Assembly: GCA_027487555.1 (NCBI GenBank)
Contig: JAIYDI010000018.1
Coordinates: forward strand, 186,001 to 250,000
DNA from: Hyphomicrobiales bacterium
GTDB lineage: Bacteria; Pseudomonadota; Alphaproteobacteria; Rhizobiales; Devosiaceae
Length of the DNA: 64,000 nucleotides
Direction of reading: 5' to 3'
In this document: positions 8,819 to 17,474 of the stretch, piece after piece
Position numbering within the stretch: the first letter of the stretch is position 1
How the letters are laid out: every line of letters starts with the position of its first letter
Notes under the pieces: model-generated
The model's input: the letters and a program-made list of their open reading frames with translations, nothing else
What the model was told of the DNA's origin: nothing
Database searches by the model: none
Made by a program: the position numbers and the translations under genes

Positions 8819-9238
8819 GCGCCGCCCCAAAAGTTGTTTGCAAAATGCTAGCATGTTAGCTTGACGTCGTTGTGGGAATGGAGACAGAGTAACAATCAAG
8901 CTTCAGTCGACAAGGAGTTGAGTTTGGCGGCGGGCACTGAGGGGGGGGCGAGGCGGAAGAGGAAGAGCCAGAGGCCGCTTCGCAAGCCGCCATTGCCGGA
9001 AGGGAAAGCCGGTTCCGTCATTGGAGGGTTCGCACAGGTTCAGGCGATGAACCGCTCCAGAACTGGTTTGGCAGCGCTTTCACCTTCGAAAGTTCCGGTT
9101 GGACTTTCCTGAAGGCGTGCCGGGTCTGGTTCTGCCGCGCCACGAGCGTGGGAGGACAAGGAGCTGTCGCGCCCCCGGCAACGAAGGGGCGCCGGCCGGC
9201 GGGGAGCTGGCTGGAAGACGCGCGAGAGGGAGGAAACT
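8819..9238 (+). promoter_or_regulatory. 420-bp leader region of the first ABC operon, with palindrome at 8847-8860
   Basis: No convincing gene is seen here. Near its start is an AT-richer patch with the imperfect palindrome GCTAGCATGTTAGC (8847-8860, 12 of 14 positions symmetric), immediately followed by a TTGACG hexamer (8861-8866) that could be a -35 element. This is a plausible operator-promoter pair. The remainder is very GC-rich with a poly-G run near 8941-8948, and ends in a strong ribosome site (GAGGGAGGAAACT) before the ATG at 9239. The regulator is unknown. Confidence 0.4.
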
Positions 9239-10555
9239 ATGCGCATTGTTACGAGGAGCGTGCTGGCCGGTCTCGGCTTCATGCTGGCGTCGAGCACGTC
9301 GGTGCTGGCCGCCGAACTGACCATCTTCTGGGCCGAATGGGATCCGGCCAACTACCTGCAGGAACTGGTGAACCAGTACGAAGCCGAGACCGGCGTGAAG
9401 GTCACGGTGGAGACGACTCCATGGTCGGATTTCCAGACCAAGGCCTTCACAGAGTTCAACGCTCAGGGCTCCGCCTACGACCTGATCGTGGGCGACAGCC
9501 AGTGGCTGGGCGCTGCGTCCGAGGCCGGGCACTATGTCGACCTGACCGATTTCGTTAAGCAGAACGGCGTTCTCGACAAGATGGCGCCGGCGACGGTGAA
9601 GTTCTACTCCGAGTACCCCGGCAATTCGGGCAAGTACTGGTCGATCCCGGCAGAGGGTGACGCCGTCGGCTGGTCCTATCGCAAGGACTGGTTCGAGGAC
9701 CCCACCGAGATGGCCAATTTCAAGGCCAAGTACGGTTATGATCTGGCACCGCCCGCCAATTGGCAGCAGCTGCAGGATATCGCCGAATTCTTCTACCGGC
9801 CGGACGCCAATCCGCCGCGCTATGGCGTCGCGATCTATACCGACAATTCCTATGACGCGATGGCGATGGGCTTCGAGAACGCACTGTTCTCCTATGGCGG
9901 CGAACTCGGTGACATGTCCACCTACAAGGTCGACGGCATCATCAACTCGCCCAAGGCCGTGGCGGCGCTCGACGCCTACAAGAAGCTCTACAGCTTCACC
10001 CCGCCGGGCTGGGCCAAGACGTTCTTCGTCGAGAACAACCAGGCCATCACCGAAAATCTCGCGGCGATGAGCATGAACTACTTTGCGTTCTTCCCCGCGC
10101 TGATCAACGAGGCCTCGAACCCGAACGCCAAGGTCACCGGCTTCTTCGCCAACCCGGCCGGCCCGGATGGCGACCAGTATGCCGCACTTGGCGGGCAGGG
10201 CATCTCGATCGTCAGCTACAGCCAGAACCAGGAAGAGGCGTTCAAGTTCCTCCAGTGGTTCATCCAGGACGAGGTTCAGCAGAAGTGGGCTGATCTGGGC
10301 GGGTATACCTGTTCTGCAAAGGTGCTGGAGAGCGAGGCCTTCCGCAAGGCAACGCCCTATAACGAGGCCTTCTACCAGACGATGTTCAAGGTAAAGGACT
10401 TCTGGGCTGTGCCGGAATATGCGGAACTGCTGACCCAACTGAACCAGCGGCTCTACCCCGCCATCGTTGGCGGCGAGGGTACCAGCCAGGAAGTGCTCGA
10501 CGCGCTGGCTTCGGACTGGAAGGCAACATTCGCCAAGTACGGCCGCGGGATGTAA
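9239..10555 (+). CDS. ABC sugar/polyol transporter, periplasmic solute-binding protein (family 1)
   Basis: This 438-residue binding protein carries a clear Sec signal peptide: basic MRIVTR, a hydrophobic core, and cleavage near residue 24 after SVLA. The mature part begins ELTIFWAEW and has the two-lobe layout of family 1 carbohydrate-binding proteins, with YDLIVGDSQWLG and a conserved aromatic-rich sugar site region (YWSIPAEGDAVGWSYRKDW). It would capture a sugar or polyol in the periplasm and deliver it to the permeases at 10779 and 11682. It is the first gene of a nine-gene operon reaching about 18326. A strong 14-bp hairpin follows its stop, which likely lets it be made in excess over the membrane components. 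The substrate cannot be read from sequence. Confidence 0.92.
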   Translation: MRIVTRSVLAGLGFMLASSTSVLAAELTIFWAEWDPANYLQELVNQYEAETGVKVTVETTPWSDFQTKAFTEFNAQGSAYDLIVGDSQWLGAASEAGHYVDLTDFVKQNGVLDKMAPATVKFYSEYPGNSGKYWSIPAEGDAVGWSYRKDWFEDPTEMANFKAKYGYDLAPPANWQQLQDIAEFFYRPDANPPRYGVAIYTDNSYDAMAMGFENALFSYGGELGDMSTYKVDGIINSPKAVAALDAYKKLYSFTPPGWAKTFFVENNQAITENLAAMSMNYFAFFPALINEASNPNAKVTGFFANPAGPDGDQYAALGGQGISIVSYSQNQEEAFKFLQWFIQDEVQQKWADLGGYTCSAKVLESEAFRKATPYNEAFYQTMFKVKDFWAVPEYAELLTQLNQRLYPAIVGGEGTSQEVLDALASDWKATFAKYGRGM

Positions 10556-10575
10556 GGCGGACCACCCCCAAATGG

Positions 10576-10610
10576 CGGGTGCCCTGGCCCCTTGCAGGCC
10601 AGGGCACCCG
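10576..10610 (+). promoter_or_regulatory. intercistronic hairpin between binding-protein and permease genes
   Basis: Perfect 14-bp inverted repeat: CGGGTGCCCTGGCC (10576-10589) and GGCCAGGGCACCCG (10597-10610) around a 7-nt loop, 20 bp after the binding-protein stop. There is no T-run, so it is not a full terminator. The position matches malE-malF-type attenuating and mRNA-protecting hairpins, and equivalents exist at 35883, 52781 and 63350. Confidence 0.7.
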
Positions 10611-10778
10611 AAGGGCGGGCAAGGGTTGCTTCAGCGATCGCCGGAACCCCTCACACCGCGGCTGGCAGGCCATTTTAGCCCGCTGCGGTGGAGTGCCTGT
10701 CCGGTGGGCCCTGTAGCTTGTTCGCATCTGTTGCCGAGAGCAGGCTGACCATTCGGCCAAAGCATCGAGGATATTGCC

Positions 10779-11681
10779 TTGACCAGCATGATGACCAGGC
10801 TCGATCCAGCCTCGCGCGCTGCGCAGCGCGGATGGAGCGACATGACCATCAGGAACGTCTTCGTCATTCCGACGGTACTGTTCCTCATCGTCTTCAATGT
10901 GTTTCCGCTGCTCTACTCGCTCGGCTACTCGTTCACCGATTTCCGGGCTTCGACCAAGGATCCCGCCAATTTCATCGGGCTCAAGAATTACACTGACCTG
11001 CTGTCGGATCCTTTCATCTGGCGCAATTTCACCATCACGGCGCACTATGTCATGGTTTCGGTGGTCGGGCAGGTGATCGTCGGGTTCGGGCTGGCGCTGC
11101 TGCTCAACCGGCAGATGCCGTTCAAGGGCCTGCTGACGACGCTGCTGCTCTTGCCCATGATGCTGTCGATGGCGGTGGTGGGGCTGTTCTGGAAGCTGCT
11201 CTACGATCCGAATTTCGGCATCATCAACTATGTGCTGGGTCTGGGCCGTTTCGAGTGGCTGGCGGATCCGGACTTCGCGCTCTACGCGGTGGCGCTGACC
11301 GATATCTGGATGTGGTCGCCCTTCGTGATGCTGCTGTCGCTCGCGGGGCTTTCCGCCGTGCCGAAGCACCTTTACGAAGCCGCTGCGATCGACCGCGCCG
11401 GACGGTTCTATACCTTCTTTCGGATCACGCTGCCGCTGGTGGCGCCGATCCTGCTGATCGCGATCATCTTCCGCACCATGGAAGCCTTCAAGACCTTCGA
11501 CCTGGCCTATGTGATGACCAGCCAGCCGACAACGGAAGTGGTGTCGATCCGGCTTTACAAGATGGCGTTCCAGGAGTGGCAGACCGGCAAGTCCTGCGCG
11601 CTCGCCTATATCGTGCTGATCATGGTGCTGTGCATCACGAACGTCTACGTGAAGTACCTCAACAAGGCGAAGGAGCGGTAG
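10779..11681 (+). CDS. ABC sugar transporter permease (MalF type)
   Basis: A 300-residue inner-membrane protein with six predicted hydrophobic segments, beginning with VFVIPTVLFLIVFNVFPLLYSL. It has the family EAA loop in the second half (YEAAAIDRAGRFYTFFRITLPLV), which docks on the ATPase. It pairs with the permease at 11682, whose start codon directly follows this stop. Start: TTG 10779 has GAGG eight bases upstream; ATG codons at 10788 and 10791 are in-frame alternatives that alter only three or four residues. A gap of 223 bp with a hairpin separates it from the binding-protein gene. Confidence 0.9.
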   Translation: MTSMMTRLDPASRAAQRGWSDMTIRNVFVIPTVLFLIVFNVFPLLYSLGYSFTDFRASTKDPANFIGLKNYTDLLSDPFIWRNFTITAHYVMVSVVGQVIVGFGLALLLNRQMPFKGLLTTLLLLPMMLSMAVVGLFWKLLYDPNFGIINYVLGLGRFEWLADPDFALYAVALTDIWMWSPFVMLLSLAGLSAVPKHLYEAAAIDRAGRFYTFFRITLPLVAPILLIAIIFRTMEAFKTFDLAYVMTSQPTTEVVSIRLYKMAFQEWQTGKSCALAYIVLIMVLCITNVYVKYLNKAKER

Positions 11682-12638
11682 ATGGCCGTCGTCAGCTCAT
11701 CTGGCCAGCGCCTCGGCAACCGCGTTGCCATAGCCGCGGTGGTGGTGATCACCATCATCTTCCTTTTGCCGATCTACTGGATCGGTTCGACGGCATTCAA
11801 GCCGCGCAACCTGGCGACGACCGCGCCGCCGACCATCGTCTTCCAGCCGGAGATTTCGCCTTTCGTGAAGCTGTTCACCAAGCGTGTGCAGTTGAAGCCG
11901 AACGAGAAGATCGACGTCGCCAATGCGCCCTGGTGGGAGCAGATGATCTTCGCGGGCGGCGAGCGCATCTCGCGCACCGGGAAGGGCGAAATCCAGCTTT
12001 CCGGCTATCCGGACCGTTTCATCAATTCGCTGATCGTCGCGATCACCTCGACCGTGCTGGCTGTGGGGATGGGGACGATCACTGCCTATGGCTTCTCGCG
12101 CTTCAAGGTGAAGGGGGAGGCTGACCTCCTGTTCTTCATTCTTTCGACCCGAATGCTGCCGCCTATCGTGGTGGCGATCCCGATGTTCCTGATGTACCGG
12201 GCGGCGGGGCTCAATGACAGCCATCTGGGGCTGATCATCCTCTATACCGCGTTCAACGTCAGCTTCGCGGTATGGCTGATGAAGGGCTTCATCGACGAAA
12301 TTCCGCGCGAGTATGAAGAGGCGGCGCTGGTCGACGGCTACACGCGGCTCGAAGCGTTCCGAAAGATCGTGCTGCCCGAGGCGGCGACGGGGATCGCGGC
12401 GACGGCGGTGTTCTGCTTCATTACGGCGTGGAACGAATATGCCTTCGCGCTGATCCTGACCAACAAGAAGGCGCAGACTGCACCGCCCTTCATACCGAGC
12501 CAGATCGGGTCTGGCCTGCCGGACTGGACGGTGATTGCCGCAGGCACGTTCCTGTTCCTTCTGCCCGTCGCGATCTTCACCTTCCTGCTCCGCAACCACC
12601 TGTTGCGCGGCATGAGCTTCGGGGCGATCCGCAAATGA
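11682..12638 (+). CDS. ABC sugar transporter permease (MalG type) with enlarged periplasmic loop
   Basis: This 318-residue permease has an N-terminal membrane segment (AIAAVVVITIIFLLPIYWIGSTAF). An unusually long hydrophilic stretch of about 75 residues follows (roughly 40-115, including PNEKIDVANAPWWEQMIF) before the second segment. The remaining five segments and the EAA motif (YEEAALVDGYTRLEAFRKIVLPEA) are standard. The extra loop lies on the periplasmic side in this topology, so it may touch the binding protein. The ATG follows the previous stop without a gap, and its own stop overlaps the start of the small membrane protein in an ATGA, so translation is coupled. Forms the transport channel with the 10779 product. 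Confidence 0.9.
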   Translation: MAVVSSSGQRLGNRVAIAAVVVITIIFLLPIYWIGSTAFKPRNLATTAPPTIVFQPEISPFVKLFTKRVQLKPNEKIDVANAPWWEQMIFAGGERISRTGKGEIQLSGYPDRFINSLIVAITSTVLAVGMGTITAYGFSRFKVKGEADLLFFILSTRMLPPIVVAIPMFLMYRAAGLNDSHLGLIILYTAFNVSFAVWLMKGFIDEIPREYEEAALVDGYTRLEAFRKIVLPEAATGIAATAVFCFITAWNEYAFALILTNKKAQTAPPFIPSQIGSGLPDWTVIAAGTFLFLLPVAIFTFLLRNHLLRGMSFGAIRK

Positions 12639-12853
12639 ATATCCGCGTGTTCAACCAGCGCGTCCTCGAGCCGGGCAGCCAGTTGCTGATGATCCTCGGC
12701 ATTATCTTCCTCTGCCAGCCCTGGGTGGAGGTGCTGCATCAATGGTCGGTGACGGTCATGCTGATCGGGCTCGTTGGCTTCAATGTCGCGGTGCATATCC
12801 CGCCCCCGGAAAAGCCGGTGATCGAGGAGGCCGAGCGGACGCACCATGGCTGA
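12635..12853 (+). CDS. small two-segment membrane protein of the ABC operon
   Basis: A 72-residue protein with two hydrophobic stretches (about residues 17-30 and 38-55) and a short polar tail rich in Glu and Pro. Its ATG overlaps the permease stop in ATGA, and its own stop overlaps the start of the ATPase gene at 12846 by eight bases, so it is embedded in the translation-coupled core of the transporter. That arrangement argues strongly that it is real. Small membrane proteins also occur inside rhizobial glycerol-type ABC operons that carry two ATPases, and this may be an analogous accessory subunit. That comparison is by context only; I recognise no domain in it. Confidence 0.75.
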   Translation: MNIRVFNQRVLEPGSQLLMILGIIFLCQPWVEVLHQWSVTVMLIGLVGFNVAVHIPPPEKPVIEEAERTHHG

Positions 12854-14060
12854 GATCGAACTGAGGCATATCGACAAGCATTTCGGGGTTGTCCACGTCA
12901 TCAAGGATGTGAGCCTTACGGTGAAAGACCGTGAGTTCGTGGTGTTTCTCGGCCCCTCGGGCTGCGGAAAGACCACAACACTGCGCGCCATCGCCGGTCT
13001 TGAAGAGATCGATAGCGGCGACATCTTGCTCGACGGCAAGCCGATTCAGAACCTGCGCGCGGCAGACCGCGACATTGCTTTCGTGTTCCAGAACTACGCC
13101 CTCTACCCGCATTTCACCGTGTACCAGAACCTGGCATTTCCGCTCGAAGCCGTCCGAACGCCGCGAGCCGAGGTCGAGCAGGTGGTGCGTTCGGTGGCGA
13201 AGTCGCTCGGGATCTCGCACCTGCTCAGGGCGCGCCCTTCGGCGCTGTCTGGCGGCGACATGCAGCGCATCGCGATCGGGCGGGCCCTGGTGCGGCGGCC
13301 GAAGGCGCTTCTGCTCGACGAGCCAATCGGTTCGCTTGATGCGAAGCTGCGTGAGCAGATGCGGGTGGAACTGAAGCGGCTGCATTATGAGAACGGATCG
13401 ACATCGATCTATGTGACCCACGATCAGGTCGAGGCAATGTCACTCGCCGACCGGATCGTGGTGATGAACGAAGGGGTGCTGCAGCAGGTGGGGACGCCGA
13501 CCGAGGTGTATCTTTACCCAGCCAACCTGTTCGTCGCGCAGTTCATCGGCTCGCCGGTCATGAATGTAGCGCCCACCGTGGTGCGCGAGGTGGACGGCGC
13601 CGCGGAAGTCGCGCTCGACGGGCTCAAGTTCGGCATGCCGGCCGACCTGATCGGCATGCTGAATCTGAAAGCGGCGCGCTCCGACCTGTCGCTCGGCATA
13701 AGGCCCGAGGGCGTCGAGGTAAGTCTTGCCGAAAGGCCGGGCTATCGACCCGTTGAGGCGCACCTGATCCAGCCCTATGGCGGCTTCGATATCGTCGATC
13801 TCAAGTCCGGTGATCGGACGCTGAGGGCCCGGACAGTATCGGGCTTCGTGCCAAGGCCGGGGACGCCGGTGTTTGCGCGGATCGACCCCGCGCAGGCGCA
13901 TTTCTTCGACAACCAGACGGGCGCCTCGCTTGGTATTCGGCTGGAGCGCTTTCAGGAAAAGATGCCAGAGTTTTCCGGTTCGAAAGCGCTACCAAACAAA
14001 GGCTTGGATCACTTTGGCGTTTCGGCTGAAACGCCAGGTGAAGCGGGGCAGGGGGCCTGA
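12846..14060 (+). CDS. ABC transporter ATP-binding protein (UgpC/MalK type), first of two
   Basis: A 404-residue ATPase with Walker A GPSGCGKT (residues 36-43), a Q-loop FQNYALYP, signature LSGGDMQ (134-140), Walker B LLLDEP and the switch His in YVTHDQVEAMS. A C-terminal regulatory/OB-fold domain of about 150 residues (TOBE type) follows, as in MalK and UgpC. The signature has Asp where Gln is usual, and the second ATPase has Glu at that place. Two non-identical ATPases in one operon suggest a heterodimer energising the permeases at 10779 and 11682. The last 40 residues extend past the typical end of the fold. Confidence 0.92.
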   Translation: MAEIELRHIDKHFGVVHVIKDVSLTVKDREFVVFLGPSGCGKTTTLRAIAGLEEIDSGDILLDGKPIQNLRAADRDIAFVFQNYALYPHFTVYQNLAFPLEAVRTPRAEVEQVVRSVAKSLGISHLLRARPSALSGGDMQRIAIGRALVRRPKALLLDEPIGSLDAKLREQMRVELKRLHYENGSTSIYVTHDQVEAMSLADRIVVMNEGVLQQVGTPTEVYLYPANLFVAQFIGSPVMNVAPTVVREVDGAAEVALDGLKFGMPADLIGMLNLKAARSDLSLGIRPEGVEVSLAERPGYRPVEAHLIQPYGGFDIVDLKSGDRTLRARTVSGFVPRPGTPVFARIDPAQAHFFDNQTGASLGIRLERFQEKMPEFSGSKALPNKGLDHFGVSAETPGEAGQGA

Positions 14061-14061
14061 C

Positions 14062-15126
14062 ATGGCACGCATCCGGCTCGAAAACATCGCGAAGAGTTTT
14101 GGCAACCACATGGCTGTCGGAGGTCTCGATATCGATGTGGCCGACGGTGAGTTCTTCGTGCTGCTTGGGCCGACCGGCGCGGGCAAGACGACGACGCTCC
14201 GGATGATCGCGGGGCTCGAAAAGCCGACGGTCGGGCGCGTCCTCATCAACGAAGTGGACGTCAACGCCTGGGGACCGGCAGAGCGGGACGTGGCGCTGGT
14301 GCTGCAGCAATACTCGCTCTACCCACGGCTCAGCGTGCGCGACAACCTGAGCTTTCCGTTGCGCTCCCGCATCCGTGGCCTGACGCAGCCGGAGATCGAC
14401 GCGCGTATCGATTATGCCGCCAAGACGCTCAGGATCGGGCACCTGCTGGACCGCAAGACCGATCGACTGAGTGGCGGCGAGATGCAGCGCGTCTCGATCG
14501 GCCGCGCCATTGTGCGCGAACCGCAGGTGTTCCTTATGGACGAGCCACTTTCGGCGCTCGACGCGAAGCTGCGCGAGGCGCTGCGCTCCGAGCTCAAGGA
14601 TTTGCAGATGCGGCTCGGCGCGACCTTCATCTTCGTCACCCATGACCAGGTGGAGGCGATGACGATGGGCGACCGGATCGCGGTGATGAACAAGGGTCGG
14701 ATCATCCAGGTCGGGAAGCCGCAGGAGGTCTATTCCCACCCGGTGAATACCTTTGTTGCGAGCTTTGTCGGCTCTCCGGTGATCAACCTTATTGCGGGGC
14801 AGGTGGCGGGCAATGCCGCGGTGGTATCGCCGGGCGCGTTCGAGTTGCCGATTGCAGGGGGAGGCCGCGAGGGGCGCTATACCTTCGGCATCAGGCCCGA
14901 GGATGTGAAGGTCGAGCAGGGCGCCCCGGTTGTGGCGCGGGTGCACGATATCGAGAACCACGGCATCGAGAAGGTGGTGACGCTGCGCATAGGGGAAACC
15001 CTGGTGCGGGCCAATGTGCCGGCGCGCGTCGCTATCGGGCTCGAGGATGAGGTTCGCTTCGGCTGGAATGCCGAGAAGGTGATGCTGTTCGACGCCGACA
15101 GTGGAGTGAACATCCGGGCGGCGTGA
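14062..15126 (+). CDS. ABC transporter ATP-binding protein (UgpC/MalK type), second of two
   Basis: A 354-residue ATPase starting one base after the previous stop. It has Walker A GPTGAGKT (36-43), signature LSGGEMQ (136-142), Walker B FLMDEP, D-loop SALDAKLRE and the switch region FVTHDQVEAMTMGD, followed by a TOBE-type C-terminal domain (TFGIRPEDVKVEQG). It is a paralogue of the gene just upstream and should pair with it to drive the transporter. The Q-loop reads LQQYSLYPRL. All catalytic motifs are intact in both ATPases, so neither is obviously degenerate. Confidence 0.92.
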   Translation: MARIRLENIAKSFGNHMAVGGLDIDVADGEFFVLLGPTGAGKTTTLRMIAGLEKPTVGRVLINEVDVNAWGPAERDVALVLQQYSLYPRLSVRDNLSFPLRSRIRGLTQPEIDARIDYAAKTLRIGHLLDRKTDRLSGGEMQRVSIGRAIVREPQVFLMDEPLSALDAKLREALRSELKDLQMRLGATFIFVTHDQVEAMTMGDRIAVMNKGRIIQVGKPQEVYSHPVNTFVASFVGSPVINLIAGQVAGNAAVVSPGAFELPIAGGGREGRYTFGIRPEDVKVEQGAPVVARVHDIENHGIEKVVTLRIGETLVRANVPARVAIGLEDEVRFGWNAEKVMLFDADSGVNIRAA

Positions 15127-15180
15127 GGGAGAGCGCACCGTCCGCACGATGATGAGGACCCCGATAAGGAGGAGGGGACC

Positions 15181-16227
15181 ATGGCAAACAATTATCCAAA
15201 GCTGCATAACGCCGCCTGGCCGGGCATAGTCGGCAAGGGCACGCCAGACAGTGAGCCGATCATCGCGCTCGATACGCTGTTGAAGCTTACCGCCAATGCC
15301 GAGGTCGACGGCCAGAAGTTCGATGGCATCGACCTGTTCGTCACCGCGCCGCATTTCGATATCGACGCCGACGCGGGCGAAGTGCGCAGGATGACCGACC
15401 ATATCGCCAGCTATGGGCTGAAGGTCGGCTCATTCGTCGCGCCGATCTGGGGCGGGGCCGGTGGCGGCTCGGCCATGGGCGATGCGGACGATGTGAAGCG
15501 GTTTCTGACACAGGTGAAAAAGGCCGCCAAGATCGGTCAGCAGATGCGGGAACTCGGCATCCGCCCGACCGGCGGCATCCGTGTTGACTCGTCGACAGGC
15601 GTCGAGGCGTGGGACAAAGACCCCGAGGGCAACACGCGGAAGATTGCCGACACGTTCCGGGAAGCCGGAAAGATCGCGCAGGACCATGGCGAGATCATTG
15701 TCGCCGAAGGCGAAATCTGCTGGGGCGGCATGCATTCGTGGCGCGAGAACGTCAAACTGCTCGAAATGGTCGGCATGCCCGGAATCGTCGGGTATCAGGC
15801 GGACATGGCGCATTCGATGCTGTTCGTTCTGGGCGCGAACGCCGAGGCGGACCGGATCTTGCCGAAGGATTTCGAGTGGAGCGACAAGGCGGCGCTGGAC
15901 GCCGCCTATCACAAGGTTGCCGACGCGCTCAGGCCCTGGACGCTGGATTTTCACGTGGCGCAGAATGACGGCACCACCTTCGGATCTGGCGACCATGAAA
16001 AGACCGGGCGGCATTGCCAGATCGACGATCCGAATGGCCGGCTCGATGTGACCAAGCATGCCGGCTATTGGCTGCGCGACGACAAGGGCAATCTCACCAG
16101 GCGCATGCGCCATATCTGCTGGGATGGCTGCATGTTCCCCAATGCCGTGATGGAGCGGCAGGAGACCTGGAACAAGGTGCTGGGGGCCATGCTGAAAGTG
16201 CGCGAAGCGCATGGCTGGGTGGAGTGA
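15181..16227 (+). CDS. sugar phosphate isomerase/epimerase-type TIM-barrel enzyme
   Basis: A 348-residue soluble protein of the xylose-isomerase-like (AP endonuclease 2) TIM-barrel superfamily. Acidic and histidine ligands typical of the metal site appear at strand ends: [46 protein letters not shown] and a C-terminal MRHICWDGC. It is longer than the companion enzyme at 17475 and only distantly similar. A strong GGAGGAGGGG site precedes the ATG. It follows the ABC genes by 54 bp and precedes a Gfo/Idh/MocA dehydrogenase, so it probably acts on the imported sugar or its keto form. Isomerase, epimerase or eliminase activity cannot be separated by reading. Confidence 0.8.
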   Translation: MANNYPKLHNAAWPGIVGKGTPDSEPIIALDTLLKLTANAEVDGQKFDGIDLFVTAPHFDIDADAGEVRRMTDHIASYGLKVGSFVAPIWGGAGGGSAMGDADDVKRFLTQVKKAAKIGQQMRELGIRPTGGIRVDSSTGVEAWDKDPEGNTRKIADTFREAGKIAQDHGEIIVAEGEICWGGMHSWRENVKLLEMVGMPGIVGYQADMAHSMLFVLGANAEADRILPKDFEWSDKAALDAAYHKVADALRPWTLDFHVAQNDGTTFGSGDHEKTGRHCQIDDPNGRLDVTKHAGYWLRDDKGNLTRRMRHICWDGCMFPNAVMERQETWNKVLGAMLKVREAHGWVE

Positions 16228-16237
16228 GGGAGCGCAA

Positions 16238-17371
16238 ATGACCAAGCAACTCAATATCGGCATGGTGGGCTACGGCTTCATGGCGCGGGCGCACTCCAAT
16301 GCCTGGGCCAATGTCAGCCATTTCTTCGAAACCGGCTACAAGCCGGTGCTGAAGGCAGCGGCGGCGCGCAACGTTTCCAAGCTCCGGCACTTCGCCGACA
16401 TGTGGGGATACGAGAGCGTCGAGACCGACTGGAAGGCGCTGATCGAGCGCCGCGACATCGACGCCATCGATATCTGCGTGCCCAATGACATGCATGCCGA
16501 GATCGCCATCGCGGCCGCGAAGGCCGGCAAGATGGTGCTGTGCGAGAAGCCCTTGGCCCGCACCGAGGCCGAGGGGCTGCCCATGGTGGAGGCGGTGGAG
16601 AAAGCCGGCGTCGCCAACATGGTCTGGTACAATTACCGTCGGGTGCCGGCGGTGATGCTGATCAAGCAGATGGTGGAGGCCGGCAAGCTCGGAAAAATCT
16701 TCCACTACCGCGCCAAGTTCCTGCAGGACTGGACGATTTCGCCCGACGTACCGCAGGGTGGGGCAGCCACCTGGCGGCTCGACGTCGATGCGGCGGGCTC
16801 GGGTGTGACGGGCGACCTGCTTGCCCATTGCCTCGATACCGCGATCTGGATCAATGGCTCGATCTCGACGCTGACCGCGATGACCGAGACCTTCATCAAG
16901 GAGCGCAAGCATGCATTGACCGGCGAAGTGCAGAAGGTGGGGATCGATGACGCCTCGGCGGTCTTGACCCGGTTTCAGAACGGCTCACTCGGGACCTTTG
17001 AGTCCACCCGATACGCGCGCGGCCACAAGGCGGCCTATACGCTCGAAATCAATGGGGAGAAGGGCTCGTTGAGTTGGGATCTGCACGACCTCAACCGCGT
17101 GCAGTATTTCAACCATGGGGTCGAAGGGGCCGTGCGTGGCTGGACGAATATACTCGTCACCGACGGCGACCACCCCTATCTCGGCAAGTGGTGGGTGCCG
17201 GGCCTGATCATCGGCTACGAGCACTCGTTCACGCACCAGGTGGCGGATTTCCTCTACGGCTTGCGCGACGGGAAGCCGGCGGCGCCGACCTTCCGAGACG
17301 CGCTCGAAACCAACCGGGTATGCGATGCCATCCTCGCTTCGGGCAAATCCGGGGCGTGGGTGACGGTATAG
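16238..17371 (+). CDS. Gfo/Idh/MocA-family sugar oxidoreductase
   Basis: A 377-residue NAD(P)-dependent dehydrogenase. The N-terminal Rossmann motif reads [16 protein letters not shown], followed by [17 protein letters not shown] and the family's catalytic-lysine segment [12 protein letters not shown]. The C-terminal alpha/beta domain has the substrate-site block [23 protein letters not shown], containing the conserved Asp and His of this superfamily. The ATG at 16238 follows GAGGGAGCG. Between two TIM-barrel enzymes it looks like a pathway that first oxidises a sugar or cyclitol (often at C3) and then isomerises or cleaves the keto product. The specific substrate is unknown. Confidence 0.88.
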   Translation: MTKQLNIGMVGYGFMARAHSNAWANVSHFFETGYKPVLKAAAARNVSKLRHFADMWGYESVETDWKALIERRDIDAIDICVPNDMHAEIAIAAAKAGKMVLCEKPLARTEAEGLPMVEAVEKAGVANMVWYNYRRVPAVMLIKQMVEAGKLGKIFHYRAKFLQDWTISPDVPQGGAATWRLDVDAAGSGVTGDLLAHCLDTAIWINGSISTLTAMTETFIKERKHALTGEVQKVGIDDASAVLTRFQNGSLGTFESTRYARGHKAAYTLEINGEKGSLSWDLHDLNRVQYFNHGVEGAVRGWTNILVTDGDHPYLGKWWVPGLIIGYEHSFTHQVADFLYGLRDGKPAAPTFRDALETNRVCDAILASGKSGAWVTV

Positions 17372-17381
17372 GCGCAAGCCA

Positions 17382-17416
17382 GGTCCTCGTGGTTCGACTG
17401 GCTCTCCACGAGGACC
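17382..17416. repeat. intergenic palindromic repeat (family A, copy 1)
   Basis: Perfect 11-bp arms GGTCCTCGTGG (17382-17392) and CCACGAGGACC (17406-17416) around TTCGACTGGCTCT. Similar units with the same core (CCTCGTGGTTCGAC followed by GCTC) lie at 37753, 37807, 47461 and 47539. It sits between two genes of one operon, so it may also shape the message. Confidence 0.65.
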
Positions 17417-17474
17417 GTTTCTGCGCCCGAGCAGCCTTCGCCGTGCGTTTGTCGAATTGAGGAGGGCGTGACCC

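Noticed and set aside
8861..9112. 83-codon plus-strand frame in the leader of the first ABC operon
   Set aside because: Lys/Arg/Gly-rich with a poly-G run and no ribosome site; considered part of the untranslated leader.
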